Below are positions 13,642 to 21,488 of a stretch of DNA of 24,471 bases, piece after piece (the stretch's first letter is position 1; each line of letters starts with the position of its first letter). Origin of the DNA: JAZNBI01 sp045586995. GTDB lineage: Bacteria > Bacillota > Clostridia > Oscillospirales > CAG-272. The stretch covers positions 1 through 24,471 of the forward strand of contig JAZNBI010000050.1 in the NCBI GenBank assembly GCA_045586995.1, read 5' to 3'. The notes beneath the pieces were generated by a model that saw only the letters and a program-made list of their open reading frames with translations, was not told the DNA's origin and searched no databases. The translations under genes were made by a program, and so were the position numbers.

Positions 13642-15321
13642 ATGGCAAATTGCTTGACACTGAAAAAATCAAACTGCAAAAACTGCTATAAATGTATACG
13701 TCACTGTCCCGTAAAGGCGATTCGATTTTCGGGAAATCAAGCGCATATAATCGGCAATGAGTGCATCTTATGCGGTCATTGCTTCGTCGTATGTCCTCAG
13801 AACGCAAAGGAGATCGTTGACGGCACGGAAAAGGTTCGCGTTCTGCTCCAAAGCGGCGATCCCGTTGTCGTAAGTATTGCTCCTTCGTTTATTGCAAATT
13901 ATGAGGGCGTCGGGATCGAATCCATACGCCGTGCGTTGAAAAAGCTCGGCTTTGCCGACGTTGAGGAAACCGCAATTGGTGCGACTATTGTAAAAACCGA
14001 GTATGAGCGTATGCTCAAGGAGGAGGAAAGGGATATTATTATCACCTCTTGCTGTCACTCGGTGAATTTGCTTATTCAAAAATATTTTCCGTCGTGTCTT
14101 GAATATCTTGCAGACGTGATGTCGCCTATGCAGGCGCACTGTGCCGATATCAAGAAGAGAATACCAAACGCAAAGACGGTATTTATCGGGCCGTGCGTTG
14201 CCAAGAAGGATGAGGCGGAGTATTACGAGGGAATCGTGGATGCCGTTCTCACCTTTGAGGAGCTTACCAATTGGTTGAATGATGAACGTATTGAGCTTGA
14301 CAAGGAGCTTGATAATATGCCTGAAAGCCGCGCAAGATTCTTCCCGACGACCGGGGGTATTCTCAAAACCATGACAAAGGATATTTCTGAGTATACATAC
14401 ATTGCTCTTGATGGGGTGGAGAACTGTATCTCCGCGCTTAAGGATATTGAAAGCGGCAAGATACACAAGTGCTTTGTCGAAATGTCTGCCTGCGTTGGCA
14501 GCTGTATCGGAGGCCCCGTCATGGAGAAATACCATAACGCATCTCCAATCAGGGATTACGTAACTATTGCTAATTATGCGGGCGAACGTGATTTTGAGGT
14601 AGCTCAGCCCGCGCCTATGAATCTCAAAAAGCACTTTACGATGATCGAGCATAAGCTTGCAAAGCCCACCGATGACGAGGTCATGACGGTTCTTCGTCAG
14701 ATGGGCAAATTCAAGACCTCGGACGAGCTGAACTGCGGCTCTTGCGGATATAATTCTTGCCGTGAAAAAGCAATTGCCATCATTCAGGGCAAGGCAGAGA
14801 TATCCATGTGTCTGCCCTTCCTTAAGGACAAGGCGGAAAGCTTTTCTGATACTATCGTTAATAATACGCCCAACGGTCTTATTGTTTTGAATGAAAGTCT
14901 TGAGGTTCAGCAGATAAACAATGCGGCGCGTAAGATCATGAATATTCGTTCTGCCTCCGACGTTCTCGGTGAGCCCGTCGTTCGTATTCTCGATCCGTCG
15001 GTGTTCATTAAGGTGAGAAGTAACGGAAGAACGGTAAGAAACCAGCGCACCTATCTTGCGGAATACAAAAAGTACGTCGAGCAGACCGTGGTTTATGATC
15101 AAGAGTCGCGTATGCTCATCGGCATTATGCGTGATATCACGGACGAGGAATCCGACAGAGAGAAAAAGGCAAGGATCAACAAGCAGACAGTTGAGGTTGC
15201 CGACACCGTTGTTGAAAAGCAGATGAGAATCGTTCAGGAGATCGCGTCGCTGCTCGGTGAAACAGCTGCGGAAACCAAGATCGCTCTGACGAAGCTAAAG
15301 GAGTCTATCGGCGATGAATGA
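13642..15321 (+). CDS. PAS-domain (sensory-type, group C-like) [FeFe] hydrogenase
   Basis: This is 559 residues from ATG 13642, with AAGGAAG upstream; the GTG at 13633 lies too close to that site. The domain order is two [4Fe-4S] ferredoxin motifs (Cys12/15/18/22 and 41/44/47/51), then the H-cluster domain, then a C-x2-C-x4-C-x16-C [4Fe-4S] motif (Cys365, 368, 373, 390), a PAS domain (about 400-505) and a C-terminal helix. H-cluster ligands are present: TSCC (135-138), IGPC (Cys185) with Lys188-Lys189, and SAC-x3-C (Cys284, Cys288). Loss of the Pro-x-Trp after TSCC and the added PAS domain are typical of putative H2-sensing (HydS) enzymes, as opposed to bulk catalysts. The stop overlaps the phosphatase start by 8 bp. 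The sensing role is inferred from architecture. Confidence 0.93.
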   Translation: MANCLTLKKSNCKNCYKCIRHCPVKAIRFSGNQAHIIGNECILCGHCFVVCPQNAKEIVDGTEKVRVLLQSGDPVVVSIAPSFIANYEGVGIESIRRALKKLGFADVEETAIGATIVKTEYERMLKEEERDIIITSCCHSVNLLIQKYFPSCLEYLADVMSPMQAHCADIKKRIPNAKTVFIGPCVAKKDEAEYYEGIVDAVLTFEELTNWLNDERIELDKELDNMPESRARFFPTTGGILKTMTKDISEYTYIALDGVENCISALKDIESGKIHKCFVEMSACVGSCIGGPVMEKYHNASPIRDYVTIANYAGERDFEVAQPAPMNLKKHFTMIEHKLAKPTDDEVMTVLRQMGKFKTSDELNCGSCGYNSCREKAIAIIQGKAEISMCLPFLKDKAESFSDTIVNNTPNGLIVLNESLEVQQINNAARKIMNIRSASDVLGEPVVRILDPSVFIKVRSNGRTVRNQRTYLAEYKKYVEQTVVYDQESRMLIGIMRDITDEESDREKKARINKQTVEVADTVVEKQMRIVQEIASLLGETAAETKIALTKLKESIGDE

Positions 15322-16486
15322 TTTGTGTGCAGATATCGGATATAAAAGCATCAATCATGTCGGAGAAGAGCTTTGCGGTGATCACGTAGACGTCGTAGAG
15401 GAAAGTGAAAATTCCACCGTTATCGTATTGGCAGACGGTCTTGGCTCGGGTGTTAAGGCGAGTATTCTTTCAACACTGACCTCTAAGATAATCTCCACGA
15501 TGATGGCGGCAGGTCTTCCGATTGAGGAATGTGTGGTAACCATTGCCGCAACGCTTCCCGTATGCTCGGTGCGCGGCGTGGCGTATTCCACGTTTACGAT
15601 TATTCATCTTTTGAATAATGAAACAGCCGAGATCATTCAGTATGATAATCCTCACGTGATAGTTATCAGAAATTATGAACCGTACGACTATCCCAAGACA
15701 GAAATGAATATCGGCGGCAAAAAAATATATAAATCAACTATTAGGTTGCAGGAGGACGACGTGTTCATTGCTATGAGCGACGGATGTCCACATGCAGGCA
15801 TGGGCGGTAAATACAATTTCGGTTGGAAGCGCGAGGATATTGCGGATTATATGCAAACTCTCGTCGCGGGTGGCTACACGGCAAAAAACCTATCCACAAT
15901 GCTCGTTGACGAGTGTGATAAGCTCTATGACCACAAGCCGGGAGATGATACAACCGCCTGTGTTATAAAGATAAGAAAGAGAGAGCCGATGAATATTCTC
16001 TTCGGACCGCCGTCAAACCGCGATGACGCAAACCGTATGATGTCGCTTTTCTTCTCAAAGGAGGGAAAGCACATTGTCTGCGGAGGTACGACCTCCTCTA
16101 TTGTGGCAAAATACCTTGGAAAGCCCGTTCAGGCAAGCTTGACCTTTGAGAGAAGCGATGTTCCTCCGATTGCCAAGATCGAGGGTGTTGACCTTGTGAC
16201 CGAGGGCGTTATAACAATGAACAAGGTCATTCAGTATGCAAAGGATTATCTCAGTGAGAACGAGCTTTACGAGGATTGGAATTTTAAAAAAGACGGGGCA
16301 TCTCTCATCAGTCGACTTTTGTTTGAAGAAGCTACGGATATCAATTTCTACGTGGGCAGAGCGGTAAATCCCGCCCATCAGAATCCCGATCTTCCGATAA
16401 ATTTTAATATTAAAATGAATTTAGTGGACGAGCTGTCCGGTTGCCTTAAAAAAATGGGCAAGCGGATCAAAGTAAGCTATTTCTGA
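15314..16486 (+). CDS. SpoIIE-family (PP2C) protein phosphatase with uncharacterised C-terminal domain
   Basis: This is 390 residues, overlapping the hydrogenase stop by 8 bp (GATGAATGA). The N-terminal about 220 residues form a PP2C domain of the SpoIIE type. Metal-binding acidic positions are visible as GD (22-23), LADGLGSG (39-46), SDG (155-157) and GDDTTA (210-215). Such enzymes remove phosphate from Ser/Thr, often on anti-sigma-factor antagonists. Residues about 225-390 form a further domain, beginning ILFGPPSNRDDANRM, which I cannot assign. Genes of this type next to PAS-bearing [FeFe] hydrogenases are a known arrangement and suggest that the hydrogenase is the input and this enzyme the output. 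No kinase or anti-sigma partner is in the window. Confidence 0.88.
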   Translation: MNDLCADIGYKSINHVGEELCGDHVDVVEESENSTVIVLADGLGSGVKASILSTLTSKIISTMMAAGLPIEECVVTIAATLPVCSVRGVAYSTFTIIHLLNNETAEIIQYDNPHVIVIRNYEPYDYPKTEMNIGGKKIYKSTIRLQEDDVFIAMSDGCPHAGMGGKYNFGWKREDIADYMQTLVAGGYTAKNLSTMLVDECDKLYDHKPGDDTTACVIKIRKREPMNILFGPPSNRDDANRMMSLFFSKEGKHIVCGGTTSSIVAKYLGKPVQASLTFERSDVPPIAKIEGVDLVTEGVITMNKVIQYAKDYLSENELYEDWNFKKDGASLISRLLFEEATDINFYVGRAVNPAHQNPDLPINFNIKMNLVDELSGCLKKMGKRIKVSYF

Positions 16487-16501
16487 GAATAAGGAGTTTT
16501 T

Positions 16502-17449
16502 ATGCAAAAGAAAATAACAATTATAGGCGCCGGTTCGGTCGGCGCGACAACCGCGTTTGCTTTATTAGCACGAGGAGCTGCATCAGAGGTGGTGCTTATA
16601 GACATAAACACGGAAAAGGCACTTGGCGAGGCACTTGATATCAAGCAGGCAACGCCCTTTATCGACAACTGCGACATATATGCGGGCAGCTATCGCGATG
16701 CCGTTGATTCCGATGTTGTTGTTATCACATCGGGCGTGGGAAGAAAACCGGGACAGACTCGACTTGAGCTTGTTCAAACCAACGTGGGAATTATTAAGAA
16801 CATATCCAACGAAATAATAAAATACGCGCCCAACGCGATATACATAATCGTAGCAAATCCCGTAGATATACTTACATACGCTTTTTTGAAATATACGGGA
16901 CTTCCCAAAAATCAGGTGATGGGTACGGGTACGGTTTTGGATACTATACGTCTGCGTACGCGTCTTGCCGAGATATACAACGTCAACAAGCAACAGGTGC
17001 ATGCAAATATTCTCGGAGAACACGGCGATACCTCTTTTGTAGCGTGGTCAACGGCTACCATAGCGGGAATCCCCGTGGATGAATATAATGCATCTATCGC
17101 GACCCCCTATAATATTCCTACCGAATACAAGCGCGAGGACGTGGAGAACTATGTCAGAAAGTCGGGCGGAAAGATCATTTCCCGTAAGGGCTGCACCGTT
17201 TACGGTATAGGTATGTCCACGACCCACATCATAAAGATGATAAGTGGCTCTGCGGAAACCGCAATGACCGTTTCATCGTTGCATGAAGGAGAATACGGTA
17301 TTTCCGACGTGTGCTTGAGCTCGCTTTCCTTAGTCGATTCTACCGGAGTGAGATCGATAATCACACAAAAGCTCAGCGATGATGAAATGAAAAAGCTTTA
17401 TGAATCGGCAGAAGCGCTTAAGAATGTAATCAAGAGCGCGGGATTATGA
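16502..17449 (+). CDS. ldh: L-lactate/malate dehydrogenase family protein (LDH scaffold, specificity ambiguous)
   Basis: This is a 315-residue NAD-dependent 2-hydroxyacid dehydrogenase of the LDH/MDH family, with AAGGAG before ATG 16502. It shows GAGSVG (9-14), Asp34 for NAD, the catalytic-loop Arg87 (GQTRLEL), VANPVD (117-122), Asp147 and Arg150 (TVLDTIRLR), and catalytic His174 in GEHGDTSF (172-179). The GEHGD..FVAWS form and GTGTVLDT favour LDH. However, the residue just before KPG in the mobile loop is Arg81, where classical LDH has Gln102 and malate dehydrogenase has Arg. Pyruvate or oxaloacetate may therefore be the substrate. It lies 15 bp after the phosphatase and 10 bp before the second hydrogenase, so it shares their transcript. 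Confidence 0.87.
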   Translation: MQKKITIIGAGSVGATTAFALLARGAASEVVLIDINTEKALGEALDIKQATPFIDNCDIYAGSYRDAVDSDVVVITSGVGRKPGQTRLELVQTNVGIIKNISNEIIKYAPNAIYIIVANPVDILTYAFLKYTGLPKNQVMGTGTVLDTIRLRTRLAEIYNVNKQQVHANILGEHGDTSFVAWSTATIAGIPVDEYNASIATPYNIPTEYKREDVENYVRKSGGKIISRKGCTVYGIGMSTTHIIKMISGSAETAMTVSSLHEGEYGISDVCLSSLSLVDSTGVRSIITQKLSDDEMKKLYESAEALKNVIKSAGL

Positions 17450-17459
17450 GAGGGTTCTT

Positions 17460-18890
17460 ATGAGAAAGTTCGATACAAAGGTACAGCATTTAAAATATAA
17501 GGTTCTGCGCGAGGTAGCTCGACTTGCCTGGGAGGATAAGCTTATCGAGAATATTATGGATATTCCCGCAAAGCTTGCGCCCGGTAGAGAGGCAACTATG
17601 CGTTGCTGTGTTTATAAAGAGCGCGCCATTCTCGGAGAGCGTGTAAAAATAGCGATGGGCGGTGACAAAAGCAATCCCAACGTGATCGAGGTTATCGACA
17701 TCGCTTGCGATGAGTGTCCCGTTGGCGGCTTTGAGGTTACGAATGCCTGCCGAGGATGCTTGGCGCATCGTTGCGAGGACGTTTGTAGATTTGGCGCTAT
17801 AACTTTCGACCAAAACCACGTAGCGCACATCGATAAATCAAAATGTAAGGAATGCGGTGCTTGCGCAAGGGTTTGTCCTTACACGGCGATCGTCAGCCGT
17901 AAGCGTCCCTGTCAGAACGCCTGCAAGGTCAGGGCGATCTCTATGAACGACGATAAAGCGGCAACTATTGATAACAGCAAATGTATTCAGTGCGGTGCGT
18001 GTGTTTATCAATGCCCGTTTGGTGCGCTCACGGATAAATCCTATATCATCAACGCTATTGATATTCTCAAAAACAGCGAGGGCAACACGCCCGACGGTAA
18101 CTATAAGGTTTACGCTGTCGTTGCTCCTTCGATTTCGAGTCAATTCTCCTATGCAAAGCTCGGTCAGGTAATCACGGGGCTCAAAAAGCTTGGCTTTCGC
18201 GACGTTGTTGAGGCGGCGCTTGGGGCGGATATGGTTGCTATGGCAGAGGCAAAGGAGCTCTCCGAAAAGGGACTTCTTACAAGCTCCTGCTGTCCTGCGT
18301 TCGTGCAATATATTAAATCACAGTTTCCTGATCTTGCAGAGCATATCTCTCACAACATGTCGCCTATGGCGGTGCTTGCAAAGTACATAAAGGAAACTAC
18401 TCCAAACGCCAAAGTTATCTTCATCGGTCCGTGTACCGCAAAAAAAGCGGAAGCACAGCTTGAGGAAGTAAAAGCTTACGTTGATTGCGTTCTTACCTTT
18501 GAGGAGCTACAGGCGCTCTTTGACAGCCGTGATCTTGATGTTTCTTCCCTTGAAGAAGGTGTGCTTGATAACGCTTCCTACTTCGGTCGTATCTTTGCAA
18601 GAAGCGGAGGTCTTACCGAGGCAACCGCTCAGGCACTCAAGGAGCAAAATATTGATTTCGAGATCAAACCCGTTGTTTGCGACGGCATTGAAGCATGTCG
18701 CATGGCGCTTCTAAAGCTGAATAAGGGCATCCTTGACGGCAACTTTATCGAGGGTATGGCTTGTATCGGTGGTTGTATTGGCGGAGCGGGATGTCTGACA
18801 CACGGCGAGAAGAACAAGACCGAGGTCGATAAATACGGCTGTGAGGCACTTGAGAAAAATATCAGTGATTCAATATCGCTGTTAAAGTAA
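17460..18890 (+). CDS. Monomeric [FeFe] hydrogenase, group B-like, with 4Fe-4S ferredoxin domains
   Basis: This is a 476-residue cytoplasmic enzyme that couples proton reduction or H2 oxidation to ferredoxin-type carriers. ATG 17460 follows GAGAGGG. The N-terminal cysteine clusters are C-x2-C-x4-C-x3-C (97, 100, 105, 109), C-x2-C-x2-C-x3-C (129, 132, 135, 139) joined by Cys151 and Cys155, and another C-x2-C-x2-C-x3-C (175, 178, 181, 185). The H-cluster motifs are SSCCPAF (275-281), IGPCTAKK (322-329) and GMACIGGCIGGAG (432-444), supplying Cys278, 325, 435 and 439; Cys277 is the presumed proton-relay residue. GPC in place of MPC and the shortened layout resemble group B enzymes. It is the last gene of the unit and is closed by a terminator 12 bp downstream. 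Confidence 0.94.
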   Translation: MRKFDTKVQHLKYKVLREVARLAWEDKLIENIMDIPAKLAPGREATMRCCVYKERAILGERVKIAMGGDKSNPNVIEVIDIACDECPVGGFEVTNACRGCLAHRCEDVCRFGAITFDQNHVAHIDKSKCKECGACARVCPYTAIVSRKRPCQNACKVRAISMNDDKAATIDNSKCIQCGACVYQCPFGALTDKSYIINAIDILKNSEGNTPDGNYKVYAVVAPSISSQFSYAKLGQVITGLKKLGFRDVVEAALGADMVAMAEAKELSEKGLLTSSCCPAFVQYIKSQFPDLAEHISHNMSPMAVLAKYIKETTPNAKVIFIGPCTAKKAEAQLEEVKAYVDCVLTFEELQALFDSRDLDVSSLEEGVLDNASYFGRIFARSGGLTEATAQALKEQNIDFEIKPVVCDGIEACRMALLKLNKGILDGNFIEGMACIGGCIGGAGCLTHGEKNKTEVDKYGCEALEKNISDSISLLK

Positions 18891-18902
18891 AAACAGATAA
18901 AA

Positions 18903-18957
18903 ACAGGGGCTTACCGTCTACACGATCGGTAAGTCCTGTTGTTGTTTTTTGTTTTAT
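18903..18957 (+). terminator. Rho-independent terminator of the hydrogenase operon
   Basis: The stem AACAGGGGCTTACCG (18903-18917) pairs with CGGTAAGTCCTGTT (18928-18941) with a G-T pair and a 10-nt loop. It is followed by GTTGTTTTTTGTTTT. It lies directly after the last hydrogenase gene. Confidence 0.85.
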
Positions 18958-18964
18958 AAAAATT

Positions 18965-19108
18965 GGGGTTGCGCTAATGGCGCAGCCCCTGCGAAAAAAG
19001 CCGACGGTCGGCTTTTTTTGATGCTCGAGATTTGCTTGATGGCGTTTAGCCATCAAGCAAAAACGATGGGGTGAGTAGCAAATGCATTTTTGCATTTGAC
19101 TCATCCCC
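18965..19108. repeat. Cluster of three further hairpins downstream of the hydrogenase operon
   Basis: Three hairpin groups follow one another. GGGGTTGCGC/GCGCAGCCCC is at 18965-18974 and 18980-18989. GCCGA-CGG-TCGGC sits in an A6...T7 frame at 18994-19019 and is terminator-like. TTTGCTTGATGGC/GCCATCAAGCAAA is a perfect 13-bp stem at 19031-19043 and 19049-19061, followed by an imperfect GGGGTGAGT...ACTCATCCCC stem around CAAATGCA/TGCATTTG at 19069-19108. No convincing gene lies in 18891-19259. They look like mobile stem-loop repeats, not functional terminators only. Confidence 0.6.
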
Positions 19109-19110
19109 TA

Positions 19111-19129
19111 TGGTCGGAGTGTTCATAAC
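19111..19129 (+). repeat. 19-bp direct repeat, left copy
   Basis: TGGTCGGAGTGTTCATAAC matches the copy at 21378-21396 (TGGTACGAGTGTTCATAAC) at 17 of 19 positions. The last 13 bases are identical. The two copies bracket the lipoprotein gene. Confidence 0.55.
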
Positions 19130-19133
19130 ATAT

Positions 19134-19167
19134 ATAAAAAATGTGAGTGCCCTTATGGACACTCACA
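19134..19167 (-). terminator. Terminator of the lipoprotein gene
   Basis: On the minus strand TGTGAGTG-T-CC (19167-19157) pairs with GG-CACTCACA (19151-19142), with a one-base bulge, followed by TTTTTATATA. It lies about 90 bp beyond the lipoprotein stop. Confidence 0.7.
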
Positions 19168-19259
19168 CTGAATATTGCTGATAATATGGATACAAATGCC
19201 CAAGCGGTGCAAAAAGCGGTGCAGACTGTGATACTTATCTGCTTTTATCTAAAACTATC

Positions 19260-21065
19260 CTATGAGATCAAATTGTCGGGAGTGTATTTTTCATAACAAT
19301 GATTGCCGACAGGAAAACGCTGATCTGTGCTTTCATCAATAACGAGCCACATATATTTATCCCCCAATTCACACCTTCCTTTTATACCGTTTTCTTCAAA
19401 AACAAGCACTCCGTTTTCGTTACAGGCAGTTATCTTTAGGGTGGATTCAGTGCTGTCGTCCAAAAGGTAATGATCTCTGTCAGGGTCGGGATAACTAAAG
19501 GTGAACACATATTTCAGAGATATTGTCACCTGTGTGTCCGTATTATTTTCAAAAGATACGTACGTATTACTGCGAGCAAATTCTTTGTCAGACGTTTTTT
19601 CGAGATTGACGTACTTATGCCACGTTTGACCGAAAGCGGCGTTTATAACGTCCTCTGTCGGAGATATCAGAGGTGTGTAAGTCAGAGCGGAAACGTTTCG
19701 GGTCTGCTCATTAGGCTCAAACGGCTCGGAATAGCGGCAATAATCGTCATAATACAATTCAAGGGATTTTTCAAATGTGATCTTTTCGGTTTTGCCGTCC
19801 TTGGTCAAGTAACGGTTGCCGTTCTCTGCGGCAAGGATTGAATAGATCAATTTATATTCACCGTTGCTTGCAAACTCATACAAATTATACTCCAATTCAT
19901 AGTATTGCTCGTTGTCAACATGTATAAAGCCCTTGTCATCCAGCCAGCAGGTTTCATACGCAAAAGCATCCAAAAGAACCGGAACTCCGTCTTTTTGAGT
20001 AAATATAGCTTTGATTCGGTAATCCTCATTCATAAGCACCAGCTCATCTTTACCGTCACCGTTGAGATCAATTTCGTCATAGCCTACGCCATAAGCACCA
20101 TGATAAGCCGCATACAAAAGACGGGTATACCATTCAAAAGAAAGGTCATTCGGGAAGGTAAAAAGATTGTCGTATTCGCCCATTTGCCATTTCTGTGACT
20201 GAAATTTATCCAAACAGGTGGAGATTTTGGTGTAAGTTTCACGAATGGCAGAGTAGCTTGAAAAATCAGCCATGGGCAGATTTTCGCTTGTTGCATTATC
20301 TTTCAGCGGAAAATAAATGCGGGGAGCTAACAATTTTGATGTGGTGGAATACTCGGGAACGGTTGTTTTTGCATGTTCGCGATACAGCTCGTTAAAGGTA
20401 TCCTCGCTGATAGAAACACGATCCCCGTCCAAAATTTGAAATATATCAAGTGTTTTTTTCTCACTTTGATCATACACTTTGCCGTATATAGCGTCGTATA
20501 CCATTTTATCACCTTCAACACGGCAGGTGTAAAAAGTGGCTTCTTCGATATTGTCGTTTACAGTGCTTTGCGCCATAAAGAAACGGTTCTTTGTGGCAAA
20601 TACAAAGGAGCTTCTAACATCGTATTTTGATTCAAGTAAAACAGGCGCATCGTTAGAAATTGTGAAGATTGCGCGTATGCTTGTATATTTGGTCAAAATA
20701 ATCAATTCAGGAGTTCCGTTCTCATCAAAATCCTTATAGCCATAGCCTAAGTTTTCGGCAGCCTGCGCATTTTTACATCCGTTAACGATACCGTAAAGCG
20801 TCTCAAAAATGGCAGCTTCACGCTGACTCATATTCGTGATGTTCGGAGTTGGTAGCTCTTCGCCGTTCTGCTTCAAGGTAAGAAGCGTATTATAGTGGGC
20901 TATGATGTCATCATACAGTCTCTTTTGTTCCTCACAACCTTCGGACGCTTGATCTTTTTCTGTGTCGTCCGTATTCGTTATTGGGGGGGTGTTTTGAGTT
21001 GTCGAGCAACCCACTATTGAAAACAATAGAAGCACACAGACAAAAAAGGAAAGAAAACTTTTCAT
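19260..21065 (-). CDS. Large extracellular lipoprotein with duplicated FG-GAP-like D-x-N-G-D repeats
   Basis: This is 601 residues from ATG 21065-21063, with TTGGAGG directly upstream; an in-frame start at 21092 would precede that site. The N-terminus is a lipoprotein signal with SIVGC ending at Cys20, followed by a Thr/Asn/Asp-rich linker. The body contains an internal duplication. GYGYKDFDENGTPELI (107-122) followed by SIRAIFTISNDAPVLL resembles GVGYDEIDLNGDGKDELV (326-343) followed by YRIKAIFTQKDGVPVLL. The D-x-D/N-x-N-G-D/T pattern looks like a calcium-binding FG-GAP/VCBS-type loop. The protein would be anchored on the outer face of the cytoplasmic membrane. I do not recognise a function. 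It stands alone with its own promoter and terminator, between an operon end and a transposon remnant. Confidence 0.85.
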   Translation of the reverse strand: MKSFLSFFVCVLLLFSIVGCSTTQNTPPITNTDDTEKDQASEGCEEQKRLYDDIIAHYNTLLTLKQNGEELPTPNITNMSQREAAIFETLYGIVNGCKNAQAAENLGYGYKDFDENGTPELIILTKYTSIRAIFTISNDAPVLLESKYDVRSSFVFATKNRFFMAQSTVNDNIEEATFYTCRVEGDKMVYDAIYGKVYDQSEKKTLDIFQILDGDRVSISEDTFNELYREHAKTTVPEYSTTSKLLAPRIYFPLKDNATSENLPMADFSSYSAIRETYTKISTCLDKFQSQKWQMGEYDNLFTFPNDLSFEWYTRLLYAAYHGAYGVGYDEIDLNGDGKDELVLMNEDYRIKAIFTQKDGVPVLLDAFAYETCWLDDKGFIHVDNEQYYELEYNLYEFASNGEYKLIYSILAAENGNRYLTKDGKTEKITFEKSLELYYDDYCRYSEPFEPNEQTRNVSALTYTPLISPTEDVINAAFGQTWHKYVNLEKTSDKEFARSNTYVSFENNTDTQVTISLKYVFTFSYPDPDRDHYLLDDSTESTLKITACNENGVLVFEENGIKGRCELGDKYMWLVIDESTDQRFPVGNHCYEKYTPDNLIS

Positions 21066-21094
21066 ATGACCTCCAATGGTGGTTGTTAACATTT

Positions 21095-21123
21095 AATATA
21101 CCATAAAATCAGTTAGAAGTCAA
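21095..21123 (-). promoter_or_regulatory. Sigma-A promoter of the lipoprotein gene
   Basis: The minus strand reads TTGACT (21123-21118), a 17-bp spacer and TATATT (21100-21095), about 30 bp before the start codon. Confidence 0.75.
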
Positions 21124-21160
21124 GCTATTGCTTATTACCATACTTAAAAGTTGCACACGC

Positions 21161-21377
21161 TGACACTTATCTTTTGTTAAGTGTCAGAATCAATAATCAA
21201 ATGCGAATTTTGAAAGTTTAAGTCCTCAAAAATTCAGTAGAAAGAAACTTTATAATTTTGATACGGACACTTATTTCGCCCATAAAACAAGAAAAAGCCT
21301 TATAAATCAAGGCTTCTTGATAAAAAACAAGCACCGCTTTTACGATACCTTTTCGTATCATAATTGCAGTGCTTATT
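21161..21377. other. Non-coding stretch with hairpins upstream of the TnpV gene
   Basis: No gene is supported between 21124 and 21488. Inverted repeats are TGACACTTA/TAAGTGTCA (21161-21169, 21178-21186), AAGCCTT/AAGGCTT (21295-21301, 21309-21315), and AAGCAC...GTGCTT enclosing GATAC/GTATC (about 21329-21374). They may be the end of a mobile element; no target duplication could be proven. Confidence 0.45.
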
Positions 21378-21396
21378 TGGTACGAGTGTTCATAAC
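21378..21396 (+). repeat. 19-bp direct repeat, right copy
   Basis: TGGTACGAGTGTTCATAAC differs from the left copy at 19111-19129 at two adjacent positions only. Confidence 0.55.
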
Positions 21397-21488
21397 GAAA
21401 CTACTCAAAATACTTTGCTTTACGGCATTCAAAACATATTCTAATCGTGCCTTGCCTATAAATAAGAGATAACGAAAGGAATATGATT

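Noticed and set aside
13768..15102. Long open frame of 444 codons on the minus strand opposite the PAS-bearing hydrogenase
   Set aside because: It lies wholly within a gene with all H-cluster motifs, has no ribosome site or family resemblance, and is a by-product of codon bias in the sense gene.
18862..19104. 80-codon minus-strand frame across the hairpin cluster
   Set aside because: It consists of the hairpin repeats and terminator stems, overlaps the end of the hydrogenase gene and shows no protein-like pattern.
19176..19259. In-frame plus-strand codons NADNMDTNAQAVQKAVQTV resembling the end of a recombinase
   Set aside because: Too short, with no recognised motif and no upstream open frame; the tandem GCGGTGCA repeat explains the pattern.
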